DNA of 64,000 bases from positions 1 to 64,000 of the forward strand of contig NZ_JAGOPN010000015.1 in assembly GCF_017991995.1 (NCBI RefSeq). The letters are read 5' to 3'. The notes beneath the pieces are model-generated. The model did no database searches, was not told the origin of the DNA, and worked only from the letters and a program-made list of their open reading frames with translations. Made by a program: the position numbers and the translations under genes. The stretch's first letter is position 1, and each line of letters starts with the position of its first letter. Shown one piece after another: positions 27,321 through 36,201 of this stretch. This DNA is from Pseudacidovorax sp. Its GTDB lineage: Bacteria; Pseudomonadota; Gammaproteobacteria; Burkholderiales; Burkholderiaceae_C.

Positions 27321-27436
27321 AAGTGTTTGGTTTATAGACGGGTTTTTCGCAAGAGCGGATCGCAGGAGACTGGCGGCCTTCCAACGTGTTCGACCTGTTC
27401 GACTGCTTGTGCGGCCCCGGCCGCGAGGTGCCTTCC

Positions 27437-28648
27437 ATGCCCATTGCCCTGTTCGCGCTGACGCTCAGCGCCTTCGCCATCGGCACGACCGAGTTCGTGA
27501 TCGTCGGCCTCATCCCCACCATTGCCGCCGACCTGGGGGTGTCGCTGCCCTCGGCCGGCCTGCTGGTGAGCCTCTATGCCCTGGGCGTCGCCGTCGGCGC
27601 GCCGCTGCTCACCGCGCTGACCGGCCGGCTTCCGCGCAAGGCGCTGCTGCTGGGACTGATGGTGCTGTTCACGCTCGGCAACCTGGTGGCCTGGCGTGCG
27701 CCGGGCTACGAGTCGCTGATCGTGGCGCGGGTGCTCACCGGCCTGGCGCACGGCGTCTTCTTCTCCATCGGCTCGATCATCGCGGCCAGCGTGGTGCCGA
27801 AGGAAAAGGCGGCCAGCGCCATCGCCATCATGTTCACCGGCCTCACCGTGGCGCTGGTGACGGGCGTGCCGCTGGGCACGCTGATCGGCCAGCACCTGGG
27901 CTGGCGCGCCACCTTCCTGGCCGTCGCCGGGCTGGGCGTGGTGGCGGTACTGGGCAGCGCCGTGTTCGTGCCGCGCAACGTGCCGCACAGCCCGCCGGCC
28001 GCCCTGCGCGAGCAACTGGCCGTGCTGGCCCAGCCGCGGCTGCTGCTGGTCTATGCGATGACGGCGGTGGGCTACGGCGGCTCCTTCATCGCCTTCACCT
28101 TCCTGGCGCCACTGCTGCAGCAGGTGACGGGCTTCTCGGCCAACGCCGTGAGCGGCGTGATGCTGGCCTACGGCCTCTCGGTGGCCGTGGGCAACCTCTG
28201 GGGCGGCCGGCTGGCCGACCGCCTGGGTCCGGTGCCGGCGCTGCAGCGCATCTTCCTGGGCCTGGCCGCGGTGCTGGGCGTGCTGAGCCTGACCGCACCG
28301 CATCCGCTGCTGATGGTCGCCACGGTGCTGGCCTGGGGTGCGGTGGCCTTCGGCAACGTGCCGGGCCTGCAGGTCTACGTGGTGCAGCAGGCGCAGCGCT
28401 TCAGCCCCAAGGGCGCGGACGTGGCCTCGGGCCTGAATATCGCGGCCTTCAACCTGGGCATCGCCGGTGGCGCGGGGTTGGGCGGCCTGATCGTCGAGCG
28501 GATGGGCCTGGTGCACACCGGCTGGATCGGCGCGCTGGTGGTGCTGGGCGCCTGGGCGCTCACCACCTGGGCCGGCCGGCTGGACCGCCGCGATGCGCAA
28601 GGCTGCTCAAACGCCCGCAAGAACGGCGACGACTGCGTCGCCTGCTGA
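27437..28648 (+). CDS. MFS efflux transporter, DHA1 family (AraJ/YdhP/NepI-like)
   Basis: A 403-residue major facilitator with twelve predicted helices. The first helix contains AFAIGTTEFVIVGLIPTIA, the hallmark of the AraJ/YdhP/NepI drug:H+ antiporter branch, and the loop 2-3 motif is LTGRLPRKALLL. The chosen ATG (MPIALFALTL) places the first helix at the N-terminus; a longer frame adds 17 residues that lack homology-like features. The last 20 residues are polar and contain two cysteines. The substrate is unknown; relatives export arabinose, purine ribonucleosides or drugs. It is divergent from the LysR gene and 91 bases ahead of the reductase gene. Confidence 0.88.
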   Translation: MPIALFALTLSAFAIGTTEFVIVGLIPTIAADLGVSLPSAGLLVSLYALGVAVGAPLLTALTGRLPRKALLLGLMVLFTLGNLVAWRAPGYESLIVARVLTGLAHGVFFSIGSIIAASVVPKEKAASAIAIMFTGLTVALVTGVPLGTLIGQHLGWRATFLAVAGLGVVAVLGSAVFVPRNVPHSPPAALREQLAVLAQPRLLLVYAMTAVGYGGSFIAFTFLAPLLQQVTGFSANAVSGVMLAYGLSVAVGNLWGGRLADRLGPVPALQRIFLGLAAVLGVLSLTAPHPLLMVATVLAWGAVAFGNVPGLQVYVVQQAQRFSPKGADVASGLNIAAFNLGIAGGAGLGGLIVERMGLVHTGWIGALVVLGAWALTTWAGRLDRRDAQGCSNARKNGDDCVAC

Positions 28649-28739
28649 CGCACGGCGCGGTCATCGGCCGCCAGCCGCGCGTTGCCGCGGCGGCTAGGCT
28701 TCATCCAACCCTTCACGCCTGTCACGAGGACATTCCATC

Positions 28740-29555
28740 ATGAGCATCCCCGCCCCCATTCCCGCCTTTGGTCTGGGCACCTTCCGCCTCAAGGGCCAGA
28801 CCGTCATCGATTCCGTCCGCAATGCGCTCGACGTGGGCTACCGTGCCATCGACACGGCGCAGATCTACGGCAACGAGGCCGAGATCGGCCAGGCCATCGC
28901 CGAATCGGGCGTGCCGCGTTCGCAGCTCTTCCTGACCACCAAGGTGTGGGTCGACAAGCTGGGCGCCGACGTGCTGATCCCCAGCCTCAAGGACAGCCTG
29001 CAGAAGCTGCGGACCGAGCAGGTCGACCTGACGCTGATCCACTGGCCCTCGCCCAGCCGCGCCGTGCCGCTGCGCGAGACGCTGGAGGCGCTGGCCGAGG
29101 CGCAGCGACAGGGCCTGACGGCGCAGTTCGGCGTCTCCAACTTCACCATCGCGCTTGTGCAGCAGGCCATCGAACTGGCCGGCAAGGGCGCCATCGCCAC
29201 CAACCAGGTGGAGATCAGCCCCTACCTGCAGAACCACAAGCTGGTGAACTACGCGCGCATGCAGGGCGTGCACCTCACCTCGTACATGACGCTCGCCTAT
29301 GGCAAGGTCCTGAAGGAGCCGGCGCTGGCCGAGATCGCCCAGCGGCACGGCGCAACGCCTGCCCAGGTGGCGCTGGCCTGGGCGTTGACGCAGGGCTTCT
29401 CGGTCATTCCGTCGTCCACGAAACCCGAGAACCTGGCGTCCAACCTGAAGGCGAAGGACCTGAAGCTCACCTCGGAGGACATGGCCGCCATCGCCGCGCT
29501 GGACCGCAACGAGCGCCTCGCCAACCCGGAGAGCCTCGCGCCCGCCTGGGACTGA
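28740..29555 (+). CDS. dkgB: Aldo-keto reductase, 2,5-diketo-D-gluconate reductase B type
   Basis: A 271-residue NADPH-dependent TIM-barrel reductase. The catalytic tetrad is in place: Asp in [13 protein letters not shown] with the Tyr, Lys in TTKVWVDKL and His in LTLIHWPSP. The cofactor loop [16 protein letters not shown] is of the NADPH type. The protein length and order match DkgB (YafB), which reduces methylglyoxal, other aldehydes and diketo-sugar acids. It follows the MFS gene on the same strand; the yafC-like LysR upstream supports the assignment. A LysR gene follows after 37 bases. Confidence 0.85.
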   Translation: MSIPAPIPAFGLGTFRLKGQTVIDSVRNALDVGYRAIDTAQIYGNEAEIGQAIAESGVPRSQLFLTTKVWVDKLGADVLIPSLKDSLQKLRTEQVDLTLIHWPSPSRAVPLRETLEALAEAQRQGLTAQFGVSNFTIALVQQAIELAGKGAIATNQVEISPYLQNHKLVNYARMQGVHLTSYMTLAYGKVLKEPALAEIAQRHGATPAQVALAWALTQGFSVIPSSTKPENLASNLKAKDLKLTSEDMAAIAALDRNERLANPESLAPAWD

Positions 29556-29592
29556 CACCCCGCCGTACGCGCGGCTATGCTGCGCGCCACCC

Positions 29593-30591
29593 ATGGACCT
29601 GCGCAGCCTCCGCTACTTCATCGCCGTGCTCGAAGCGGGCAGCCTCTCCCGCGCGGCGGCCTCGCTGTACATCGCGCAGCCGGCGCTGACGGCGCAGATC
29701 AAGAAGCTGGAGGCCGAGCTCGACACGCAGTTGCTGGAGCGCTCGCATGCCGGGGTCACGCCCACCTCCGCCGGCCTGCAGCTCTACGAAGACGCCCGCC
29801 GCCTGCTGTCGGACGCCGACGCCATGCGCGACCGCATCCGCCAGCTGCCGCAGGGGCCGGAAGGCTCGGTGACCATCGCCCTGCCTTTCCTGCTCGCCTC
29901 GCTGCTGATGGGCCCGGTGCTGATGGCCCTGCGAGAGACGGCGCCGCGGGTGCGCGTCTTCGTGCTGGACGACCTGAGCCTGATGGTGAAGAAGGCCATG
30001 CTGGACCGGCGCGCCGACCTGGGCGTGCTGGTCGACACGCAGGCCGTCGACGGACTGGAGTGCCGGCCGCTGGCACGCGAGGCCATGTTCGTCTGCGGAC
30101 AGGACGCCGATGGCGGCGTTCGGGCTCTGCTGCAGCCGTCCACACCCAAGGGCCGGCGCGAGGCGGCCACGCCGCCCGGCCGCCCCACGCTGGACTTCGA
30201 CCATGCCGCCCGCCTTCCGCTGGTGCTGCAGTCGCGCCGCTTCTCGATCCGCCGCAGCGTGGAAGAAGCCGCGGCCGCGCGGGGCACCGCGCTGCACATC
30301 GTCCACGAGCACGACTCCGCACGCGTGATCCGCTCGCTCTACCTGCATGGCGCAGGCTTCACCTTCACGCCGGCCTGCGCGCTGCACGATGCGCCGCCCG
30401 CCCGCTCGGACTGGGTCGTCGCCCGCGTCGTGCGGCCCGAGCTGGTGCGCACCTACAGCCTGGCCCTGCCGGCTGGACGCGTGCTGGACGCCGCCACGCA
30501 GGCGGTGGTGGACGCCCTTCTGCTGCAGGCGCAGCGCCTGATCGAGGACGGTGCGTGGGAAGCCGAATGGCTGCACCGCGCAAAGCCCTGA
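29593..30591 (+). CDS. LysR-type transcriptional regulator
   Basis: A 332-residue LysR protein, longer than the usual 300. The winged helix is MDLRSLRYFIAVLEAGSLSR followed by ASLYIAQPALTAQIKKLEAE, similar to the Nac/CynR branch. The extra length comes from a Pro/Arg/Gly-rich insertion around residues 170-200 inside the co-inducer domain. It reads in the same direction as the acyl-CoA ligase cluster 123 bases downstream and is a plausible activator of it. The effector would then be the acid or its CoA ester, which is inference. Confidence 0.85.
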   Translation: MDLRSLRYFIAVLEAGSLSRAAASLYIAQPALTAQIKKLEAELDTQLLERSHAGVTPTSAGLQLYEDARRLLSDADAMRDRIRQLPQGPEGSVTIALPFLLASLLMGPVLMALRETAPRVRVFVLDDLSLMVKKAMLDRRADLGVLVDTQAVDGLECRPLAREAMFVCGQDADGGVRALLQPSTPKGRREAATPPGRPTLDFDHAARLPLVLQSRRFSIRRSVEEAAAARGTALHIVHEHDSARVIRSLYLHGAGFTFTPACALHDAPPARSDWVVARVVRPELVRTYSLALPAGRVLDAATQAVVDALLLQAQRLIEDGAWEAEWLHRAKP

Positions 30592-30714
30592 GCGGCAGCA
30601 CGCGGGCTGCCTGCCCGCATCAGCCCGGCCGTGCGCCCCGCCAGGGGCCATCACTTGCATTGATGCCCCGGCATCAGCAAACGGTATTTCCGCGATGACC
30701 GGCCTTCTGGAACA

Positions 30715-32370
30715 GTGACCGACACCGCCGCAGGACGCGCACGCAGTCCGCGCGGCAGCCGGTCGAGATTCCAGGAGACAGCCATCAACAACGCCAGCCC
30801 TTCCGCGCCCGCCGTCCGTCCGGTGACGAACGTGGCCACCCTCGTCGCCCGCAGCGCCCGCGCCCATGCGCGGCAGGTCGCGGTCCGCAGCGCCGATCGC
30901 AGCCTGACCTATGCCGAGCTGGAGCAGCGCGCATGCCGCCTCGCCAACGCCTTGCTCGGCCTGGGCCTGGGCCTGGTGCGCGGCGACCGCGTCGGCATCT
31001 ACCTGCCCAACTGCCCCGAGATCGTCGAGCTGGAGCTGGCCTGCTACAAGGCCGCTCTGGTCAAGGCGCCCTTCAACGCACGCCTGTCGCCGGCCGAGGT
31101 TGGCGAGGTCGCGGCCAACAGCGAGGCCACGCTGATCGTCACCACCAGCGAACGGGCCGAGGCCATCCGCCCCCACCTGCGCGGCACGCCGCGGCTGGTG
31201 CTGCTGGACGCGCCCGGCGACGAAGGCTACGAAGGCCTGCTGGCCCGCGCCAGCGACCGCTTCGACGCGGTGCCGGTGCACGCCGACGAACTGGCCGTGC
31301 TGCACTACACCTCCGGCAGCTCGGGCGTGCTCAAGGCCGCCATGCAGACCTTCGGCAACCGGCTGGCGCAGCTGCGCAAGTTCCTCATGCGCAGCGAAGG
31401 CATGCGCAGCGGCCATTCGCTCGGGCTGGTCGGCCCGATCACCCATGCCTCGGGCATGCAGATCGTGCCCGCGCTGTGCAGCGGTGTGACCATCCGCATC
31501 TTCAACGGCTTCGAGCCCGGTTGCTTCCTGGCCGACATGAAGGCCGAGCGCATCACCCACACGTTCATGGTGCCGACCATGATCAACATGCTGCTGGCCG
31601 AGCTGGACGGCCAGTACCGCCCGCTGCCCGACCTGCAGCGGCTGGGCTATGGTGCCGCGCCGATGGCGCCGGCACGCATCCTGCGCGCGATGGACGTGTT
31701 CGGCCCCGTGCTGTCGCAGGGCTACGGCGCGGGCGAGACCACCTCCGGCGTGTGCGCCCTCAGCACCGAGGACCACCTGCATGCCCGCGCCGCCCGCCCC
31801 GAGCGCCTGGCCTCCTGCGGCCGGCCCTTCCTGGAGTGCGACGTGCAGATCCTGGACGACGCGGGCGAACCCGTGGCCATGGGCGAGATCGGCGAGATCG
31901 TGGTCGGTGGCGACGACGTGTTCGCCGGCTACTGGCGCGCGCCCGAGCTGACGGCCGAGGTGCTCAAGGACGGCCGCTACCACACCGGCGACCTGGCCCG
32001 CATGGACGAGGACGGCTTCGTCTACATCGTCGACCGCAAGAAGGACATGGTCATCAGCGGCGGCTTCAACGTCTATCCCTCCGAGGTCGAGGCCGTGCTG
32101 TACCAGCACGAGGCGGTGCAGGACGCCTGCGTCTTTGCCATCCCCGACGACAAATGGGGTGAGGCGGTGGCGGCGCATGTGGTGCTCAAGCCCGGCCGCA
32201 CGGCGGATGCGGGGCTGATCGACGCCTTCTGCAGCGCGCAGCTGGCCGGCTTCAAGCGGCCGCGGCACATCGAGTTCGTGGCGGCGCTGCCGCGCAACCC
32301 CAACGGCAAGGTGATGCGCCGCGCGGTGCAGGCGCCGTACTGGCAGGGCCAGTCGCGGATGGTCAATTGA
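30715..32370 (+). CDS. AMP-dependent acyl-CoA synthetase/ligase
   Basis: A ligase of about 530-550 residues that activates a carboxylic acid to its CoA ester through an adenylate. Core motifs are the P-loop YTSGSSGVLKAA (a variant of TSGTTGxPKG lacking the final Gly), the A5 motif YGAGETTSG, the A7-A8 region YHTGDLARMDEDG and DRKKDMVISGGFNVYPSE, and the catalytic Lys in NPNGKVMRR. The N-terminal start is unsure: GTG 30715 has a poor ribosome site, a strong AGGAGA at 30773-30778 precedes an ATC at 30784, and GTG 30823 is also possible. The substrate is unknown. The acyl-CoA dehydrogenase follows after 14 bases. Confidence 0.87.
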   Translation: MTDTAAGRARSPRGSRSRFQETAINNASPSAPAVRPVTNVATLVARSARAHARQVAVRSADRSLTYAELEQRACRLANALLGLGLGLVRGDRVGIYLPNCPEIVELELACYKAALVKAPFNARLSPAEVGEVAANSEATLIVTTSERAEAIRPHLRGTPRLVLLDAPGDEGYEGLLARASDRFDAVPVHADELAVLHYTSGSSGVLKAAMQTFGNRLAQLRKFLMRSEGMRSGHSLGLVGPITHASGMQIVPALCSGVTIRIFNGFEPGCFLADMKAERITHTFMVPTMINMLLAELDGQYRPLPDLQRLGYGAAPMAPARILRAMDVFGPVLSQGYGAGETTSGVCALSTEDHLHARAARPERLASCGRPFLECDVQILDDAGEPVAMGEIGEIVVGGDDVFAGYWRAPELTAEVLKDGRYHTGDLARMDEDGFVYIVDRKKDMVISGGFNVYPSEVEAVLYQHEAVQDACVFAIPDDKWGEAVAAHVVLKPGRTADAGLIDAFCSAQLAGFKRPRHIEFVAALPRNPNGKVMRRAVQAPYWQGQSRMVN

Positions 32371-32384
32371 ACGAGGGCGATGCC

Positions 32385-33599
32385 ATGACGAACGCAACGA
32401 CCTCCGCCCCTCTCTTCCGCGGCCCCTTCGAAGGCAGCGAGCGCGCCGCCGAACTGATCTCACGCATTCAGCACTTCATGAATGGTGAGTTGGCCGACCT
32501 GGCGCGCGAACACCAGCTCGACCACGAGCACAGCCCCGACCGCGCCCTGCTGCGCCAGGTCTGGCGCCGCTCGCACACGCTGGGCTTCTACGGCCTCACG
32601 CTGCCGGAGCAGCTGGGCGGCCTGGGCCTGTCGGTGCTGGACCACGTGCTGGTCAAGGAGGCCATCTACGCCACCGGCTCGCCCTTCGCGCCGCACGTGC
32701 TGGGCGAGCTGAGCGGCCCGCCGCGCGTGGGCGCACTGGTGCGCCATGCCACGCCGCAGCAGATGGCCCAGTTCATCCTGCCCGTGGCACAGGCCGAGCT
32801 GGCAATCTGCTTCGCCCTCACCGAGGCCGAAGCCGGCTCCGACGCCGGCGCGGTGCAGACGCGTGCGGTTCGGGATGGCGACGACTACGTCCTCACCGGC
32901 CGCAAGCGCTTCATCTCGGGCTCGCCCTTCGCCGATGCGGCCGTGCTGATGGCCTCGACCGCGCCCGAGGGCAGCGAGCAGCGCGAAGTGACGGCCTTCT
33001 TCGTCGACCTGCGTGCGCCGGGCGTGCGCGTCGAGTGCAACTACAAGACCATGGCCGGCCAGAGCAGCACCGGCGACATCGTGCTCGAGGGCTGCCGCAT
33101 ACCGGCCGGCCAGCGCATCGGCGAGCCCGGCCGCGGCTTGGCGCTGGCGCTGGGTCGCATCACGGTCAACCGACTGCTGCATTGCCCGGCGATGGTGGGC
33201 CTGGCCCAGGTGGCGCTGCGCGATGCGCGCGACTACGCGATGCAGCGCAAGCAGTTCGGTCGCGCCATCGCGCAATTCCAGGCCATCCAGCACATGCTGG
33301 CCGAGGCCGCCACCGAGCTGGCGGCGGCGCGCGCGCTGATGATCGCCACCGCCCGCCAGCTCGATGCCGGCGGCGACGCGCGGGCCGAGGCCTCCATGGC
33401 CAAGCTCTTCTGCTCGGAGACCGCCTTCCGTGTGGCCGACAAAGCGGTGCAGGTGCATGGCGGCGAAGGCATCGTGCAGGGTCGGCGCGTGGAGTTCCTG
33501 TTCCGCATGCTGCGCATGTATCGCGTGCTCACCGGCACCAGCGAGATTCAGAAGAACACCATCGCCAAGGAGCTGCTCGCGCCCGACAACGCCGGCTGA
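32385..33599 (+). CDS. Acyl-CoA dehydrogenase
   Basis: A 404-residue flavoenzyme introducing a C2-C3 double bond into an acyl-CoA. The fold is complete: N-terminal helical domain (TLGFYGLTLPEQLGGLGLSV), the FAD/substrate block CFALTEAEAGSDAGAVQTRA, YVLTGRKRFISGSP, and the C-terminal domain with RKQFGRAIAQFQAIQHMLAE and QVHGGEGIVQGRRVEFLFR, ending RVLTGTSEIQKNTIAKELL. I start at MTNATTSAP, which has GAGGGCG upstream; a TTG six codons earlier is the alternative. It lies in one unit with the acyl-CoA ligase and the Bug receptor. Chain type cannot be read from the sequence. Confidence 0.9.
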   Translation: MTNATTSAPLFRGPFEGSERAAELISRIQHFMNGELADLAREHQLDHEHSPDRALLRQVWRRSHTLGFYGLTLPEQLGGLGLSVLDHVLVKEAIYATGSPFAPHVLGELSGPPRVGALVRHATPQQMAQFILPVAQAELAICFALTEAEAGSDAGAVQTRAVRDGDDYVLTGRKRFISGSPFADAAVLMASTAPEGSEQREVTAFFVDLRAPGVRVECNYKTMAGQSSTGDIVLEGCRIPAGQRIGEPGRGLALALGRITVNRLLHCPAMVGLAQVALRDARDYAMQRKQFGRAIAQFQAIQHMLAEAATELAAARALMIATARQLDAGGDARAEASMAKLFCSETAFRVADKAVQVHGGEGIVQGRRVEFLFRMLRMYRVLTGTSEIQKNTIAKELLAPDNAG

Positions 33600-33663
33600 C
33601 GCCCGGCACTGGCCGGCGCCGTGGACGCCCGCCCTCTCAAGAATCAAAAAGGAGACAAGCAAG

Positions 33664-34650
33664 ATGACCGACATCAACCGCCGCCGCCTGGTGGGGGCTG
33701 GCCTCGCCGCCGCCCTCGCGCCCCTGGCTGCACCCCTCGCCCGTGCCGCCGAGCCCTACCCCAGCCGGCCCATCAAATGGGTGCTGCCCTACCTGGCCGG
33801 CACGGGCCCGGACAACACCGCACGCATCCTGGCCGAGGCAGTCGGCCCGATGCTGGGCCAGAGCGTGGTCATCGAGAACCGCGGCGGCGCGGGCGGCAAC
33901 ATCGGGGCCAAGCTGGTGGCCCGCGCGCCGGCCGATGGCTACACCTGGATCTACTCGGCCGCGCCCATGGCGGCCAACATGTTCATGTACAAGAGCCCGG
34001 GCTTCGACGCGCTCAAGGACTTCCGCCACATCATGCGGCTGACCAGCGCCGACGTGGTGCTGATCGTGAACGCCGACTCGGACATCCGCAGCGTGGACGA
34101 CCTCGTCCGGCAGATCCGCGCCCGGCCCGGCAAGGTGGAATACGCCTCGGGCGGCGTGGGCACGCCTTCGCACCTGGGCGTGGAGATGTTCCTGGACGCG
34201 ATCAAGGGCAGCGCGCTGCACGTGCCCTACAAGGGCGCGTCGGAGTTGTGCACCGCGGTGCTCGGCAACCAGGTGGTGTTCGGCGCGCCCATCCTGGCCG
34301 TGGCCTATCCCCAGATCCAGGCGGGTCGACTGCGTGCGCTGGCGGTGACCGGTCCGCGCCGCAACGCCGTGCTGCCGCAGGTGCCGACGCTGGCAGAGGC
34401 CGGCGTGCCCGGCGTCGAGCTGATCTCGTGGGGTGGCATCTCGGTGCCGGCCGGCACGCCCGATGCGGTGGTCGAGCGCATCCAGGCCGCCTTCGTGCAG
34501 GCGCTCAAGCAGCCGCGCGTGATCGCCCAGCTGCAGGAGCAAGGCGGCCAGGTGGACATCCAGGAAGGCAGCGCCTATGTCGATGGCTTCAAGCGCGAGA
34601 TGCGCTCGACGCAGGCCATGATGAAGAAGGTCGGACTGGAGCCGCTCTGA
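33664..34650 (+). CDS. Bug/TctC-family solute-binding protein, probable Tat substrate
   Basis: A 328-residue periplasmic receptor of the tripartite tricarboxylate family. The N-terminus NRRRLVGAGLAAALAPLAAP followed by an ARA cleavage site has a twin-arginine pattern, unlike the Sec signal of the other Bug protein in the window. The mature start YPSRPIKWVLPYLAGTGPDN and VVIENRGGAGGNIGAKLVAR are family features. AAGGAGA precedes the ATG. Its place behind the ligase and dehydrogenase suggests that it binds the same acid that they process, with the permease supplied by the TctBA pair at 36202-38167 or elsewhere. Confidence 0.9.
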   Translation: MTDINRRRLVGAGLAAALAPLAAPLARAAEPYPSRPIKWVLPYLAGTGPDNTARILAEAVGPMLGQSVVIENRGGAGGNIGAKLVARAPADGYTWIYSAAPMAANMFMYKSPGFDALKDFRHIMRLTSADVVLIVNADSDIRSVDDLVRQIRARPGKVEYASGGVGTPSHLGVEMFLDAIKGSALHVPYKGASELCTAVLGNQVVFGAPILAVAYPQIQAGRLRALAVTGPRRNAVLPQVPTLAEAGVPGVELISWGGISVPAGTPDAVVERIQAAFVQALKQPRVIAQLQEQGGQVDIQEGSAYVDGFKREMRSTQAMMKKVGLEPL

Positions 34651-34788
34651 CAGCAGCCAAGGGGCTCCACAGGCGCACCGATTCGAATCATGCGGCCGCG
34701 GAGCAGGCCATGCCAGGGCACCCGCGGAACTGGCTTCGCCAGGCCGCGGGGTGCGCCCCCTCCAAGCCGAAGGCGCGAGAGAGGCGGA

Positions 34789-34801
34789 GCCGCGAAGCGG
34801 C
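34789..34801 (+). terminator. Weak hairpin between convergent units
   Basis: GCCGC-GAA-GCGGC forms a short stable hairpin 138 bases after the Bug stop, followed by GGGGGTGCTTTT. It may end the rightward catabolic transcript, but the T run is short and displaced. Confidence 0.3.
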
Positions 34802-34819
34802 ATGGGGGTGCTTTTCAGT

Positions 34820-35962
34820 TCAGCGCGACGGATCGATCAGCACCTTCGCGCCCGTGTTGCGCGCGCCGTAGAAGGCGATGGCATCGGCACTCAGTGCGCC
34901 CGCCAGCGACACGGTCCGCGCGTAGTGGCTCGCAAAGGTCGTCTTGAGCTCGGCCGCGACGCGCGCACGCAGCGCCTGCGCCGCCGGCTCGCCAATCTTC
35001 TGCAGGAAGGGAAAGAGCAGCCAGCCGCCCACGCCCCAGGCCATGCCGAAGCTGCGGTGGATCTCGGTGGGCCGCGTGTCCAGGCCACCGTACAGATAGA
35101 CCTGCTTGTGCACCGACGAGCCGTAGCGGCTGTATTCGCTGGGCGTTCGGCGCGCAATGGACGCCTCCATGCACTGCAGGATCTGGCCGGCCAGCGTGCC
35201 GCCGCCGGTGGCGTCGAAGCCGATGGTCGCGCCGGTGGCTACCAGCGCCTCGGTGAGCTGGGCCATGAAGTCCGGCGCGCTGCTGTCGCACACATGCACG
35301 GCCCCCTGCCCGTGAAGCAGCGCCGCCTGCTCGGGCTTGCGCACGATGTTCACCAGGCCGATGCCGTCCTTCAGGCAGATGCGGTTGAGCATCTGGCCCA
35401 GGTTGCTGGCGGCCGCCGTGTGCACCAGTGCCGTGTGGCCCTCGCGCTTCATGGTCTCGACCATGCCCAGCGAGGTGAGCGGGTTGACGAAGCAGGAGGC
35501 GCCATCCGCCGCCGTTGCATCCTCGGGCAGCAGCAGGCACTGGGCCGCAGGCATGGTGCGGTACTGCGCATACATGGCGCCGCCGATCAGGGCCACGGTG
35601 CGGCCCAGCAGCGCCTGCGCGGCCGGCGAGGAACCTGCGGCCACCACCAGGCCGGCGCCTTCGTTGCCCACCGGCAGGCTCTGGCCCACGCGGGCGGCCA
35701 CGGCGGGCATGGCGCGCTCCGGGATGCGCGCAATCACCACGGGGCGCTCCGCGCTGCCCGAGACCTGCACGGTCGAAAGGTCCGCAGGGCCGAGCAGCAG
35801 GCCGATGTCGGAGGGATTGATGGGCGTCGCCTGCACGCGGATCAGCACCTCGTCGGCGCCAGGTTGCGGTACGGGCACCCCTTCCAGGCTGATCCGCAGC
35901 GTGCCGTCGGCCTGGACGAGCGAGCGCAGTTGCAGGGCGGTGGCGGGGAGGATCTCGGGCAT
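34820..35962 (-). CDS. Zinc-independent MDR-family oxidoreductase (quinone oxidoreductase-like)
   Basis: A 380-residue medium-chain dehydrogenase/reductase. The N-terminal GroES-like domain contains ADEVLIRVQATPINPSDIGL and VGNEGAGLVVAAGS, and the Rossmann domain ALVHTAAASNLGQMLNRI. The cysteine ligands for catalytic or structural zinc are missing, which puts it with NADPH:quinone or enoyl reductases rather than alcohol dehydrogenases. GGAGA precedes the ATG of MPEILPAT. It converges with the ligase/dehydrogenase/Bug cluster and lies 239 bases beyond the tctA stop, separated by a good terminator, so it has its own promoter. The substrate is unknown. Confidence 0.83.
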   Translation of the reverse strand: MPEILPATALQLRSLVQADGTLRISLEGVPVPQPGADEVLIRVQATPINPSDIGLLLGPADLSTVQVSGSAERPVVIARIPERAMPAVAARVGQSLPVGNEGAGLVVAAGSSPAAQALLGRTVALIGGAMYAQYRTMPAAQCLLLPEDATAADGASCFVNPLTSLGMVETMKREGHTALVHTAAASNLGQMLNRICLKDGIGLVNIVRKPEQAALLHGQGAVHVCDSSAPDFMAQLTEALVATGATIGFDATGGGTLAGQILQCMEASIARRTPSEYSRYGSSVHKQVYLYGGLDTRPTEIHRSFGMAWGVGGWLLFPFLQKIGEPAAQALRARVAAELKTTFASHYARTVSLAGALSADAIAFYGARNTGAKVLIDPSR

Positions 35963-36150
35963 GGACGTCTCCGGAAGAGGGATGAAAGCGCCGCAGCGGA
36001 TGGCAGCGGGCGACGGGGCGCTCATTGTGGGTGCCGCCAGCAAGCGCTGCTGTCGCGGGGCCATCAGACCGGCGCCGGTGGCATCGCGGGGATCGGCCCG
36101 CGCGAGGATGCGGGCCTCAACCCGCCCATGGGCACTGTGCGGCCGCGCCC

Positions 36151-36183
36151 AAAAAGCAGAAGGGGCCCGAAGGCCCCTTCTGC
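36151..36183 (-). terminator. Rho-independent terminator of the tctBA operon
   Basis: A perfect 12-bp stem (36156-36167 with 36172-36183) closes a CGAA tetraloop. Five A residues at 36151-36155 give a U tract on the leftward transcript. It lies 18 bases beyond the tctA stop codon. Confidence 0.88.
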
Positions 36184-36201
36184 AGTGGATTGCACGCGCG
36201 C

